From an uncultured Collinsella sp. (GTDB lineage Bacteria > Actinomycetota > Coriobacteriia > Coriobacteriales > Coriobacteriaceae): a stretch of 44,387 nt of DNA. Both the position numbers and the translations under genes were made by a program. Every line of letters begins with the position of its first letter. The stretch's first letter is position 1. The notes under the pieces were generated by a model. It was not told where the DNA came from, did not search any database, and saw only the letters and a program-made list of their open reading frames with translations. The stretch is from the NCBI GenBank assembly GCA_902475445.1, contig CABRZN010000005.1, positions 1 through 44,387 on the forward strand, read 5' to 3'. Below, in pieces: positions 8,108 to 15,440 of this stretch.

Positions 8108-9829
8108 CTACGAGCGCAGTGTAATTTTATCGCGCAGCGACTTGAGGTCTTCGGTGACGGTGCGGTCTTCCTGGATCATCTTCTGGACCTTTTTGTAACT
8201 CGTGCTGACGGTCGAGTGGTTGCGGTTGCCAAATTCGGCGCCCACCGCCGTGGTCGTCATCTCGCACATCTCGATGGCCAGATAGATGGCAATATGGCGT
8301 GCTTTGGCGATATTGGCGTTGCGACGCGGGCCGATGAGCTCCTCGTGCGTCACGCCGTACTGCTCTTCGATGACGGACTGAACCGTCTGGACGTTGATCT
8401 TTTTGGCCGATGTGTCGAAGTACTGGCTGGCGATGGCGTCGATATCGTCAAAGGTGAGCTCCCCGCCCTCGCGCTCGCGGTCACCCGCCTCGCCGGCGCA
8501 GCGCTCGCAAAAGCTCTCGAGCTCGCGGATGTTGGTGCCCGAGACCTCGGCCATGTGTTTAAAGTGCTCATCGGTCAGGTGCCCGCCGTCGCCCCCATAG
8601 GCCGCCAGCAGCGAGTCGTCGCCTGCCTCGGGAGCGGCGACGATGGTGTTCTCGTAATAGCGCTGCAAGATCTTGTATTTCATCTCGTAGCTGGGCTCTG
8701 CGACCAAGCAGAGCATGCCGGCATTAAAGCGGCTGGTCAGACGCTCGTCCATGCTCAGGTCCTTGGGGGCGCGGTCTGCCGCGATGACGACCTTCTTGTT
8801 GTTGCGGATGAACTCGTCCATGAGCTGGAAAAAGTAGTCCACGCTCGCGCGCTTGCCGATGATGTTTTGGATGTCATCGATGATGAGCACGTCCACGCCG
8901 TGGTATGCCTGCATGATAGGGGCGTTGCTCTTCTTTTGGCGGTCGAACTCGGTCATCAGGTCGTCCAGATATGCCTGGGAGTTGGCATACTTGACCTTGA
9001 TCTCGGGCGACTTCTCGGCGAGCTCGTTTTTGATGGCAAGCAGTAGGTGCGTCTTGCCCAGGCCCGATTTGCCGTAGATGAACAGTGATGTGCACGTGCC
9101 GCGCTCGTCCGCGAGGGCGGCAAACTTGAGTGCCGAGCGATAGGCATGGCTGTTCTCGGGGCCGTAGACAAAGTTCTCAAAGGTAAATTTTGAGTTCGCG
9201 GCGAGCGGGGCTCCATCCGTATTCTGCTCGGCCGGTACGGTCGGTGCTGGCATGGGTGAAGCGGGGGTCGCAGCTTGCGTGGACTTAGTCGGCGCTCCGC
9301 CCTTCATCTGGTTCATCATGCGACGAAAGTCATCGGCCGAGAGCGTGTTCTTGATTGCAATGCCCGAATCCGCGCCCGCCGCTGCGTCGTGAGCGATAGG
9401 CATGTGCGTGACGGGTGCGTTCGTTGACGCCGCAGCGGTAGGCAACGGTGCCATGGTTTCACGGGAAACATCGCTGTGCTGGTGCTCGATTGTCGGCACG
9501 TCGCCTGCGGAGGCCGGCACCGCCGGGGAGGCAGCGGGAGCCGCGGCAGGCGCCGTCGCGGCAGCGGATTCCGCCACGGCTCCTTGCGGTGCCACGATGT
9601 CGAGCGCAATCGGTGCAAAGGCGATTTCTTCCAGATAGGCCTCAATAGTCGGCTGATGCTTTTTGAGCTGCGCGATGGCAAAGCGCGAGGGGGCCTCGAT
9701 CGTGAGCGTATCTTCGGTCAGGCTTATGGCGCGCGATTGCCCCAGCATGTTGATGAGGCGTGCATCTTGGCCGTCGCGCTGGCAAAAGGCGATGGCATCC
9801 CCCAGGATGATGCTTGCTTCCTCGTCCAC
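8108..9829 (-). CDS. dnaA: Chromosomal replication initiator DnaA
   Basis: AAA+ initiator that binds DnaA boxes and melts oriC. The 573 residues comprise an N-terminal domain I, a long Ala/Pro/Ser-rich domain II (about 85-200), the AAA+ domain with Walker A GKSGLGKTH near residue 250 and Walker B LIIDDIQ, and the C-terminal DNA-binding domain IV. The signature motif is GNRNHSTV, residues 534-541. Most DnaA proteins have Asp where this has Asn537, and that Asp is one of the base-contacting residues in the E. coli structure. Start is GTG after GGGAGA. The gene lies 15 bases after the upstream ATPase/winged-helix gene, so both are probably one transcript. A degenerate parS lies within domain II coding sequence. 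Confidence 0.97.
   Translation of the reverse strand: MDEEASIILGDAIAFCQRDGQDARLINMLGQSRAISLTEDTLTIEAPSRFAIAQLKKHQPTIEAYLEEIAFAPIALDIVAPQGAVAESAAATAPAAAPAASPAVPASAGDVPTIEHQHSDVSRETMAPLPTAAASTNAPVTHMPIAHDAAAGADSGIAIKNTLSADDFRRMMNQMKGGAPTKSTQAATPASPMPAPTVPAEQNTDGAPLAANSKFTFENFVYGPENSHAYRSALKFAALADERGTCTSLFIYGKSGLGKTHLLLAIKNELAEKSPEIKVKYANSQAYLDDLMTEFDRQKKSNAPIMQAYHGVDVLIIDDIQNIIGKRASVDYFFQLMDEFIRNNKKVVIAADRAPKDLSMDERLTSRFNAGMLCLVAEPSYEMKYKILQRYYENTIVAAPEAGDDSLLAAYGGDGGHLTDEHFKHMAEVSGTNIRELESFCERCAGEAGDREREGGELTFDDIDAIASQYFDTSAKKINVQTVQSVIEEQYGVTHEELIGPRRNANIAKARHIAIYLAIEMCEMTTTAVGAEFGNRNHSTVSTSYKKVQKMIQEDRTVTEDLKSLRDKITLRS
9455..9470 (-). other. Degenerate parS-like site inside dnaA
   Basis: On the minus strand this reads TGTTTCCCGTGAAACC, 14 of 16 matches to TGTTTCACGTGAAACA. 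It encodes VSRET in domain II, a poorly conserved stretch where a DNA site could be kept at little cost. Binding by ParB is unproven. Confidence 0.4.
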
Positions 9830-9844
9830 TGTCTCTCCCGTTCT

Positions 9845-11197
9845 TTAGCTCTGAGCTCGCACGCGAGCGGCGCCGAGTTCGGTCAGATGGTATTTCTGGC
9901 CATGCTTGATGACCAAGCCGGCCTGCGCCAAGTCATTGAGTGTGCGTGACCAAGTGGGGGCCGAGTTTCCAAACGCCCTCGCCAGATCGGTAGCACCGCA
10001 CGCTTGATTTTGTGCCAGATAGCCCAGTGCGGCGTTGCCGCGATCGCTTACGAACACGTCCGGTTGTGGCTGCGCATACTGATTTGCTGCATTAGGATAC
10101 ATCATTTGAGCTGCTGGTTGTTGAGAACCCTGCATCGGCGGCATTTGCTGTTGAAAACTTTGAGGCCACTGTTGGTAAGGCTGCGGGGTCATCTGCTGGG
10201 CCCAGGGGTTGTACTGCTGCTGCGGCATCTGCTGGTACGGCTGCTGATATCCCTGCTGGTACTGCTGTGGGAACTGCTGGCCATACCCCAGTGGCGGCAT
10301 CTGCTGATATGGATATCCCTGTTGGTACGGCTGATAGCCCATTTGCTGGCCGCCCGGTGCCCCCGTCGCCTGCTGCATTGCTGCTGCATCCTGATCCGCC
10401 AGCGGCATGGCCTCTGGCGCGTTTGACGGCATCGACATCGATGCCGCCTGGGGCTCTTGTGTAGGAAGCATTCCGGGCTGCTGCATCTGTCCCACGGGGG
10501 GCTGCATCTGTTGCGTTGCCATGGGCTGCTGCGCAAAAGCTCCCGGCAGGGGATATGTGGGATGCTCCGTCTCGGGCCGCACGGCAGCGCCGCGTCCGCC
10601 GGCGCGTTCGATTTCCTGCACGCGTTTAGGGTTCAGGCTTACCGTAACCACGGTGCCGTTGCCCATATTGTCCTCGATGGATACGGCACCGCCGGCGTTT
10701 TCCAAATACTCCTGCACCATGGGAAACCCTGCTCCGGTTCCACGGATGTAGCGCTTCATCTTGCTGTTTGCGCTGGTAACGCCAAAGTCGAAAGCGCGCT
10801 CCTTGTCGTCGATGCCGGGCCCCTGATCGGCAAAGCGGATGGTGTCTCCGCCGTCCAGAATCGAGATGATGGGCTCGGCAAAGTGCGCGTGGATAAAGTT
10901 TTCGACAATCTCGCGGATGACCATGAGCGAGATATGGCCACCTTGTTCTTTCATGCACTGGTAGACGGTGTTGGTCGTCTCTTCCAAATACGTGCGGACA
11001 TCTTGCGGATCAATGACGATTACGCGCGGTGTCGACAGCATGTCGTCATAGACGGCGATGCGCGCGGCGTACATGGCTTTTGGCGCCTGCGTGGTCGTCT
11101 GCTCGCCTTCCTTACGCTCTTCGCGCACGCCGGTGATGTGCTCGTTGTCGGGTGCCGGGTCTCCGGAATCGACCATGGTGTAAAAGTCGTCAGACAT
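9845..11197 (-). CDS. GHKL-type ATPase / Q-P-rich / winged-helix protein of the dnaA operon
   Basis: A 450-residue protein I cannot assign to a named family. Residues 85-190 resemble a GHKL ATPase (histidine kinase or anti-sigma type): N-box IREIVENFIHAH (94-105), G1 DQGPGID (124-130), G2 GTGAG (153-157) and a GNGT motif near 179. No HisKA dimerisation helix or phospho-accepting His region precedes it. Residues about 210-385 are low complexity, rich in Gln, Pro, Met and Tyr, with repeats such as QQYQQGYQQPYQQ. Residues about 388-450 look like a winged helix (GYLAQNQACGATDLARAFG onward). It is 15 bases upstream of dnaA on the same strand, and the predicted variant DnaA boxes lie in its promoter region. 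A role in controlling initiation or dnaA expression is inferred from context only. Alternatives are an anti-sigma-like switch or a stress regulator. Confidence 0.8.
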   Translation of the reverse strand: MSDDFYTMVDSGDPAPDNEHITGVREERKEGEQTTTQAPKAMYAARIAVYDDMLSTPRVIVIDPQDVRTYLEETTNTVYQCMKEQGGHISLMVIREIVENFIHAHFAEPIISILDGGDTIRFADQGPGIDDKERAFDFGVTSANSKMKRYIRGTGAGFPMVQEYLENAGGAVSIEDNMGNGTVVTVSLNPKRVQEIERAGGRGAAVRPETEHPTYPLPGAFAQQPMATQQMQPPVGQMQQPGMLPTQEPQAASMSMPSNAPEAMPLADQDAAAMQQATGAPGGQQMGYQPYQQGYPYQQMPPLGYGQQFPQQYQQGYQQPYQQMPQQQYNPWAQQMTPQPYQQWPQSFQQQMPPMQGSQQPAAQMMYPNAANQYAQPQPDVFVSDRGNAALGYLAQNQACGATDLARAFGNSAPTWSRTLNDLAQAGLVIKHGQKYHLTELGAARVRAQS

Positions 11198-11278
11198 GCC
11201 GCTCGCAATCTTTCAAAAGGTTTCGAACAAATAGTAGCTCACCGTGCAATGTTTCTCATCTTTCGACAACTTTTCAAA

Positions 11279-11292
11279 ACCTGTTGAAAACT
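11279..11292 (-). repeat. 14-bp origin repeat, copy 2 (variant DnaA box)
   Basis: ACCTGTTGAAAACT, exact reverse complement of the copy at 8082-8095 and identical to that at 11332-11345. Confidence 0.8.
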
Positions 11293-11331
11293 TTGGAAAA
11301 CGGACGAAAAGTTCTCAACATTGCCAACATG

Positions 11332-11345
11332 ACCTGTTGAAAACT
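11332..11345 (-). repeat. 14-bp origin repeat, copy 3 (variant DnaA box)
   Basis: ACCTGTTGAAAACT again, 53 bases from copy 2, about five helical turns, and in the same orientation. Confidence 0.8.
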
Positions 11346-11440
11346 CGATGAAATATCGTGAAAAGTTGCCATGCACCGCTAAATCGAGCTCGGCTTATGG
11401 GGGAACCGTGTGAACTGCGCAACCTTTTACCTTTGATTTC

Positions 11441-11470
11441 TTGACATTTGAACATCGATTTCCCTACAAT
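11441..11470 (+). promoter_or_regulatory. Sigma-70-type promoter of rpmH-rnpA
   Basis: TTGACA at 11441-11446 and TACAAT at 11465-11470, 18 bases apart, 72 bases before the rpmH start. A strong consensus promoter, as expected for a ribosomal protein gene. Confidence 0.8.
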
Positions 11471-11542
11471 CTTCAAGCTCACGTGTCTATATCTGCGTCC
11501 GCGCCCCCGCGGACACTCGAAATGCAGCAGGAGGAACTTAAG

Positions 11543-11677
11543 ATGAAGCGTACGTATCAGCCTAATAAGCGTAAGCGTGCCAAGACCCATGGCTTCCGTG
11601 CCCGTATGGCCACTAAGGGTGGTCGTGCCGTGCTCGCCCGTCGTCGTGCCAAGGGCCGCAAGCGTCTCACTGTCTAG
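11543..11677 (+). CDS. rpmH: 50S ribosomal protein L34
   Basis: A 44-residue, highly basic protein of the large ribosomal subunit. It begins MKRTYQPNKRKRAKTHGF and ends in a run of Arg and Lys, the classic L34 pattern. AGGAGGAAC lies a few bases before this ATG; the longer open frame upstream has no such site and covers the promoter. It is the first gene of the rpmH-rnpA-yidD-yidC-jag series, divergent from the dnaA operon. Confidence 0.97.
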   Translation: MKRTYQPNKRKRAKTHGFRARMATKGGRAVLARRRAKGRKRLTV

Positions 11678-11697
11678 CAGCGATACACACATCTCGC

Positions 11698-12036
11698 ATG
11701 AAGACTATTAAGTCTCGGCAAGATTTCGAGCATGTGTTCAGTCAGGGGCGTCGTTTCAATCACCCTCTGATTCGAATGACCATATGTGAATCGGTTGGCG
11801 AAGGCGACTCCGGAAGGGTCGCCTTCGTTGGTGCTAAGCGACTCGGTTGTGCCGTCGTGCGCAACCGATCTAAGCGTGTGATGCGCGAGGCCGCCCGCAG
11901 CTGCGGATTTCCCGTTGCGGGTTATGACATCATCTTGTTTGCAACTCCCAAGACGAGGGTTTCCTCGCCGCAGGAGATGGACAAGGCGTTGCGTTCGCTT
12001 ATGAAGCGCGCCGGCGTTGCCGGGGAGGAGCGATGA
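11698..12036 (+). CDS. rnpA: Ribonuclease P protein component
   Basis: The 112-residue protein subunit of RNase P, which helps the RNA subunit bind and mature pre-tRNA 5' ends. The conserved RNR-type motif is present as RNRSKRVMREAARS. It lies 20 bases after rpmH, the near-universal arrangement, and its stop overlaps the yidD start as ATGA, indicating coupled translation. Confidence 0.95.
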   Translation: MKTIKSRQDFEHVFSQGRRFNHPLIRMTICESVGEGDSGRVAFVGAKRLGCAVVRNRSKRVMREAARSCGFPVAGYDIILFATPKTRVSSPQEMDKALRSLMKRAGVAGEER

Positions 12037-12257
12037 GCAATCACGTTTTGCGACGTGTTGCCATCGCTCCTATTCGCATATATCAACAGGTTATTTCGCC
12101 CTTATTGCCTGACGCCTGCATTTATTACCCAACGTGCTCGCAATACGCCATCCAGGCGATTGAGAAGCACGGTGTTTTGAGAGGCTGCTGGCTTGCCGTG
12201 AGGCGCATCGCTCGCTGCAATCCCCTGCACGTCGGCGGTTATGACCCTGTGCCCTAG
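12033..12257 (+). CDS. yidD: Membrane protein insertion efficiency factor YidD
   Basis: A 74-residue protein of the YidD family, which associates with the inner face of the membrane and assists YidC-dependent insertion. The family hallmarks PTCSQYA, GCWLAVRRIARCNP and GGYDPVP are all visible. It overlaps rnpA by four bases and precedes yidC by 29 bases. Confidence 0.95.
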   Translation: MSNHVLRRVAIAPIRIYQQVISPLLPDACIYYPTCSQYAIQAIEKHGVLRGCWLAVRRIARCNPLHVGGYDPVP

Positions 12258-12286
12258 CGGGCACTCGCTATCGGAGGAAAACTTAC

Positions 12287-13057
12287 ATGTGGGATTGGAT
12301 CGTTAACATCCTTTTCGAGCTGCTCAAGCTCATCCAGACCTTTGCGGTCGACTGGGGCCTGTCCATCATCATTCTGGTGGTCATCATCCGTCTGCTGCTG
12401 ACGCCGCTTATGCTCAAGTCGACCAAGTCGACGGCTCGCATGCAGGTGCTGCAGCCCAAGATGCTCGAGATCCAGGAGCGCTATGCCGACGATCCCCAGC
12501 GTCAGGCCGAGGAGATGCAGAAGTTCTACAGCGAGAACAAGTTCAACCCCATGGCTGGCTGTCTGCCGCTGCTGATTCAGATGCCTATCCTGTTCGCCCT
12601 GTTTACATTGCTGCGCAACCTGCCGCAGTACTTTAACGACGGCACGTTCTCGTTCTTCAACATCCTGCCCGACCTGACCACCACGCCGAGCGCTTCCTTT
12701 GCCGATGGCTTTATGGTTGCATTGCCTGCGCTGGTTTGCCTGATCCTGTTCGCCGTCCTGACCCTGATTCCGCAGCTCTATATGTCGCGCAACCAGACCG
12801 GCCAGCAGGCTCAGAGCATGCGTATGATGGCCGTTGTCATGACGGTCATGATGCTTTGGATGGGCTGGAGCCTTCCCGTTGGTGTTCTGCTGTACTACGA
12901 CGTCTCGTCTGCTTGGCAGGTTATCCAGCAGATTTTTGTGACGCAGAAGGTCATCGACAAGGCGAAGGCCGATGAGGAGGAGCGTCTTAAGAACGCTCCG
13001 CTGCAGGTTGAGGTCACTCGTCGAGAGAAGAAGCCGCGCCCGCACAAGAAGAAGTAG
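12287..13057 (+). CDS. yidC: YidC/Oxa1-family membrane protein insertase
   Basis: The insertase places membrane proteins into the bilayer alone or with SecYEG. At 256 residues it is the short Gram-positive form without the large periplasmic domain. The first helix contains the conserved Arg (VVIIRLLLTP), followed by a charged hairpin (residues about 45-85), then hydrophobic segments around 100-115, 143-165, 180-198 and 200-225. The tail is Lys/Arg-rich, as in forms that contact the ribosome. There is no lipobox Cys at the N-terminus, unlike the lipoprotein forms of Firmicutes. GGAGG precedes the ATG. Confidence 0.95.
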   Translation: MWDWIVNILFELLKLIQTFAVDWGLSIIILVVIIRLLLTPLMLKSTKSTARMQVLQPKMLEIQERYADDPQRQAEEMQKFYSENKFNPMAGCLPLLIQMPILFALFTLLRNLPQYFNDGTFSFFNILPDLTTTPSASFADGFMVALPALVCLILFAVLTLIPQLYMSRNQTGQQAQSMRMMAVVMTVMMLWMGWSLPVGVLLYYDVSSAWQVIQQIFVTQKVIDKAKADEEERLKNAPLQVEVTRREKKPRPHKKK

Positions 13058-13074
13058 TGGGATATCAATCTTAT

Positions 13075-13086
13075 TTAGGTACCTAA
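13075..13086. repeat. 12-bp perfect palindrome, copy 1
   Basis: TTAGGTACCTAA, followed by C. The same 13 bases recur at 16579-16591, beyond the last gene of the par cluster. Here it lies 15 bases upstream of the jag start, in operator position. Confidence 0.6.
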
Positions 13087-13101
13087 CTTTTGGAGTACGT
13101 T

Positions 13102-13671
13102 ATGTCTGAAGAGATCATCGAGGATATGCTTGAGGAGGTTGCCCCGCAGGTCGCGGGCGATTATCCCGAGATTGCACAGCGCTACAAGGCTGGTGAAGAG
13201 CTGACCGATGAGGAGCTTGACACCATTGCCGATGTTGCTATTTCCATCCTGCGTTCCATCCTTTCGCACTTCGATGCCGCCAACTCTCCTATCGATGAGT
13301 ATGAGGGCGACGAAGGTGAGCTGATTTTGGATGTAACGGCTCCCGACCTTGCTGTTCTCATTGGCCGTCATGGTCGCACCCTTGATGCCCTTCAGGTTAT
13401 GTTCTCTTTGCTGGTGAGCCGCAAGCTTGGCTTTAGGTATCCGGTTGTAGTGGACGTCGAGGGATACAAGAGCCGCCGTCAGGACAAGGTTGCCTCCATG
13501 GCTCAGTCTGCTGCCGAGCGTGCCATTCGCACTCATAAGAGTGTTTCGCTTCCGCCCATGAATGCCTACGAGCGTCGACTGGTTCACATTGCACTTCGTG
13601 GCAATGATGCCGTCGATACTCATTCTGAGGGTTCTGACCCTGATCGCCATGTGGTGATTGTTGCTCGATAA
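13102..13671 (+). CDS. jag: RNA-binding protein Jag/KhpB (KH-R3H)
   Basis: A 189-residue protein with an acidic N-terminal part, a KH domain around residues 70-125 with the GxxG loop in LIGRHGRTLDAL, and an R3H domain near the C-terminus with ERRLVHIAL. The family binds RNA and affects cell elongation and division in Gram-positives. I start at the ATG giving MSEEIIEDML because GGAG lies six bases before it. The gene follows yidC, as in many Gram-positives, and ends 18 bases before a strong terminator. Confidence 0.92.
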   Translation: MSEEIIEDMLEEVAPQVAGDYPEIAQRYKAGEELTDEELDTIADVAISILRSILSHFDAANSPIDEYEGDEGELILDVTAPDLAVLIGRHGRTLDALQVMFSLLVSRKLGFRYPVVVDVEGYKSRRQDKVASMAQSAAERAIRTHKSVSLPPMNAYERRLVHIALRGNDAVDTHSEGSDPDRHVVIVAR

Positions 13672-13688
13672 TCTACTCGAGTTTATGC

Positions 13689-13721
13689 TAAGGGGACGTG
13701 GTTTCCACGTCCCCTTTTTTT
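13689..13721 (+). terminator. Intrinsic terminator after jag
   Basis: An 11-bp perfect stem, 13691-13701 with 13705-13715, a TTT loop and a run of seven T. It ends the rpmH-to-jag operon. Confidence 0.93.
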
Positions 13722-13767
13722 GTCAAAAGTTCTCGATACGCTGATTTTTGTCAGAAAGGAGCTTTCG

Positions 13768-14505
13768 TTGTTAGTACTTACTGATCAGCAAGCTGACGAG
13801 ATGTTGAGTCGTCTAGCTTTCTATTGCAAAGAGTATTCCTTGAGCGTAACTGATGTTGAGCTGAGGAAATGTATTCAGCATTTGGATTTAGTTCTAGAAA
13901 CAAATAAGACAACCAATCTCACCCGTATTCTTAACGTAGAAGATGCTGCAGTACTTCATATCCTCGACTCACTTGTTTTGCTCCCCTATATCAACAAGGC
14001 TCCTGAGGGAGCTTTGCTCGATATGGGAACAGGTGCGGGCTTCCCTGGTATTCCATTAACCATAACCACGCATCGTAAAGCTACTTATATTGACTCTGTT
14101 GGCAAGAAGGTTGATGCGGTAAATTCCTTTGTCCATGCTCTTGGATTGAAACATGCCCATGCGGTTCATGATCGTCTTGAAGAATATGCTCGGAGCCATA
14201 AGAAGCAGTTCTCTGTTGTAATCGCCCGCGCACTGGCACCTCTACCGATTCTTGTTGAGTATGCGGCTCCGTACCTGAAGGATGGAGGGCTATTTGTTAT
14301 CACCAAGGGCAATCCTTCGGATGAGGAGCTTGCTTCCGGTATGTCAGCAGCTAAGATTTGCGGCTTCACTTTGCTTCTGAATGACGCAATTGATTTGCCT
14401 GAAGGCTTGGGTCATAGGGAGTTCATTGTTCTTAAGAAGAGTCATCCAGCATCCGTTTCATTGCCTCGTGCAAATGGCATGGCAAAGAAGAATCCGCTTG
14501 CCTAG
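13768..14505 (+). CDS. rsmG: 16S rRNA (guanine527-N7)-methyltransferase RsmG
   Basis: Methylates G527 of 16S rRNA with S-adenosylmethionine; its loss gives low-level streptomycin resistance. The 245 residues show the Rossmann-fold motif LLDMGTGAGFPGIPL and downstream ARALAPLPILVEY typical of the family. I use TTG 13768 because AAAGGAG is six bases before it; the open frame extends 16 codons further but runs into the terminator. Three parS sites and parAB follow. This gene and the next two look richer in A+T than the jag side and the ddl side. Confidence 0.93.
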   Translation: MLVLTDQQADEMLSRLAFYCKEYSLSVTDVELRKCIQHLDLVLETNKTTNLTRILNVEDAAVLHILDSLVLLPYINKAPEGALLDMGTGAGFPGIPLTITTHRKATYIDSVGKKVDAVNSFVHALGLKHAHAVHDRLEEYARSHKKQFSVVIARALAPLPILVEYAAPYLKDGGLFVITKGNPSDEELASGMSAAKICGFTLLLNDAIDLPEGLGHREFIVLKKSHPASVSLPRANGMAKKNPLA

Positions 14506-14506
14506 A

Positions 14507-14522
14507 TGTTTCACGTGAAACA
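14507..14522. other. parS site 1
   Basis: TGTTTCACGTGAAACA, an exact match to the bacterial parS consensus and a perfect palindrome. It loads ParB, which then slides and condenses the origin region. It starts two bases after the rsmG stop. Confidence 0.97.
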
Positions 14523-14545
14523 TAATGGATACTAACAACTTGCGG

Positions 14546-14561
14546 TGTTTCACGTGAAACA
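14546..14561. other. parS site 2
   Basis: A second exact copy of TGTTTCACGTGAAACA, 39 bases after the first. Confidence 0.97.
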
Positions 14562-14584
14562 TGGCGGTTGATATCGATTCGGAA

Positions 14585-14600
14585 TGTTTCACGTGAAACA
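14585..14600. other. parS site 3
   Basis: A third exact copy, again 39 bases on, so the three sites have identical spacing of just under four helical turns and lie within 55 bases of the parA start. Confidence 0.97.
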
Positions 14601-14639
14601 TCCTCCGTTTGACAGCTTTAATACACACCAGGAGGGACC

Positions 14640-15440
14640 GTGGGATTTCGCGACGTTAAGCGTTCTAAGAGCGCAAAAGACACGCGTATCATTGCAATCA
14701 TCAATCAAAAAGGCGGCGTCGGTAAGTCAACGACAGCTGTAAATCTTGCAGCAGCACTTGGTGAGCAGGGTCGTAAGACACTGATTGTCGATTTTGATCC
14801 ACAGGGAAACAGCACCAGTGGATTTGGAATTGAAAAAGAAGACCTTGATCACTGCATCTATGATGCATTGTTGAATGATGTGCCGGCAGAATCGCTTGTT
14901 CTTGATACAAATTGCAAAAAGGTATTCGTAATTCCGGCTACAATTCAGCTTGCAGGCGCGGAAATTGAGCTCGTAAGCGCAATCGCTCGTGAAACCCGCC
15001 TCAAAGATTTGCTTGAGCCGATTCAAGACGAGTTCGATTTTATTTTCATTGACTGTCCCCCTTCGCTCGGCCTGCTTACTATCAACGCTTTGACCGCAGC
15101 AGACAGCGTTTTGATTCCGATCCAGTGCGAATATTACGCACTCGAGGGCGTTACCAAGCTGCTTGAGTCAATGAAGATGGTCAAATCACGGCTGAACAAG
15201 GGCTTAGACACCTATGGTGTGCTTATGACCATGTATGACTCGCGTACTTCACTATCGAATCAGGTTGTTGAGGAGGTTCAATCGTACTTTGGTGATAAGG
15301 CGTTTAAGACGCTAATCCCCCGTACGGTTAAAATCTCCGAAGCTCCGTCTTTTGGAGAACCGGTAATTACCTATGCACCTCAAAATAAGGGTGCAAAAGC
15401 ATATATGAACCTTGCAAAAGAGGTGATCAAGCGTGCCTAG
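14640..15440 (+). CDS. parA: Chromosome-partitioning ATPase ParA (Soj)
   Basis: A deviant-Walker ATPase that binds DNA nonspecifically and moves ParB-parS complexes apart. The 266 residues show the KGGVGKST motif at about 24-31, switch FDPQGNSTSGFG and the DCPPSLG motif. Start is GTG after AGGAGGG. It overlaps parB by eight bases. The three parS sites sit directly upstream, so ParB loading may also repress this promoter. Confidence 0.97.
   Translation: MGFRDVKRSKSAKDTRIIAIINQKGGVGKSTTAVNLAAALGEQGRKTLIVDFDPQGNSTSGFGIEKEDLDHCIYDALLNDVPAESLVLDTNCKKVFVIPATIQLAGAEIELVSAIARETRLKDLLEPIQDEFDFIFIDCPPSLGLLTINALTAADSVLIPIQCEYYALEGVTKLLESMKMVKSRLNKGLDTYGVLMTMYDSRTSLSNQVVEEVQSYFGDKAFKTLIPRTVKISEAPSFGEPVITYAPQNKGAKAYMNLAKEVIKRA

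Larger units (their letters stand above)
11198..11440. promoter_or_regulatory. Divergent control region with DnaA-box-like cluster
   Basis: Between the dnaA-operon start and the rpmH promoter. Box-like 9-mers are TTTCGAACA (11221-11229), CTTTCGACA (11260-11268), TTTTCAACA on the minus strand at 11282-11290 and 11335-11343, and TTCTCAACA (11312-11320). It could be the second half of a bipartite origin, the autoregulatory region of the dnaA operon, or both. No coding sequence is seen. Confidence 0.65.
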
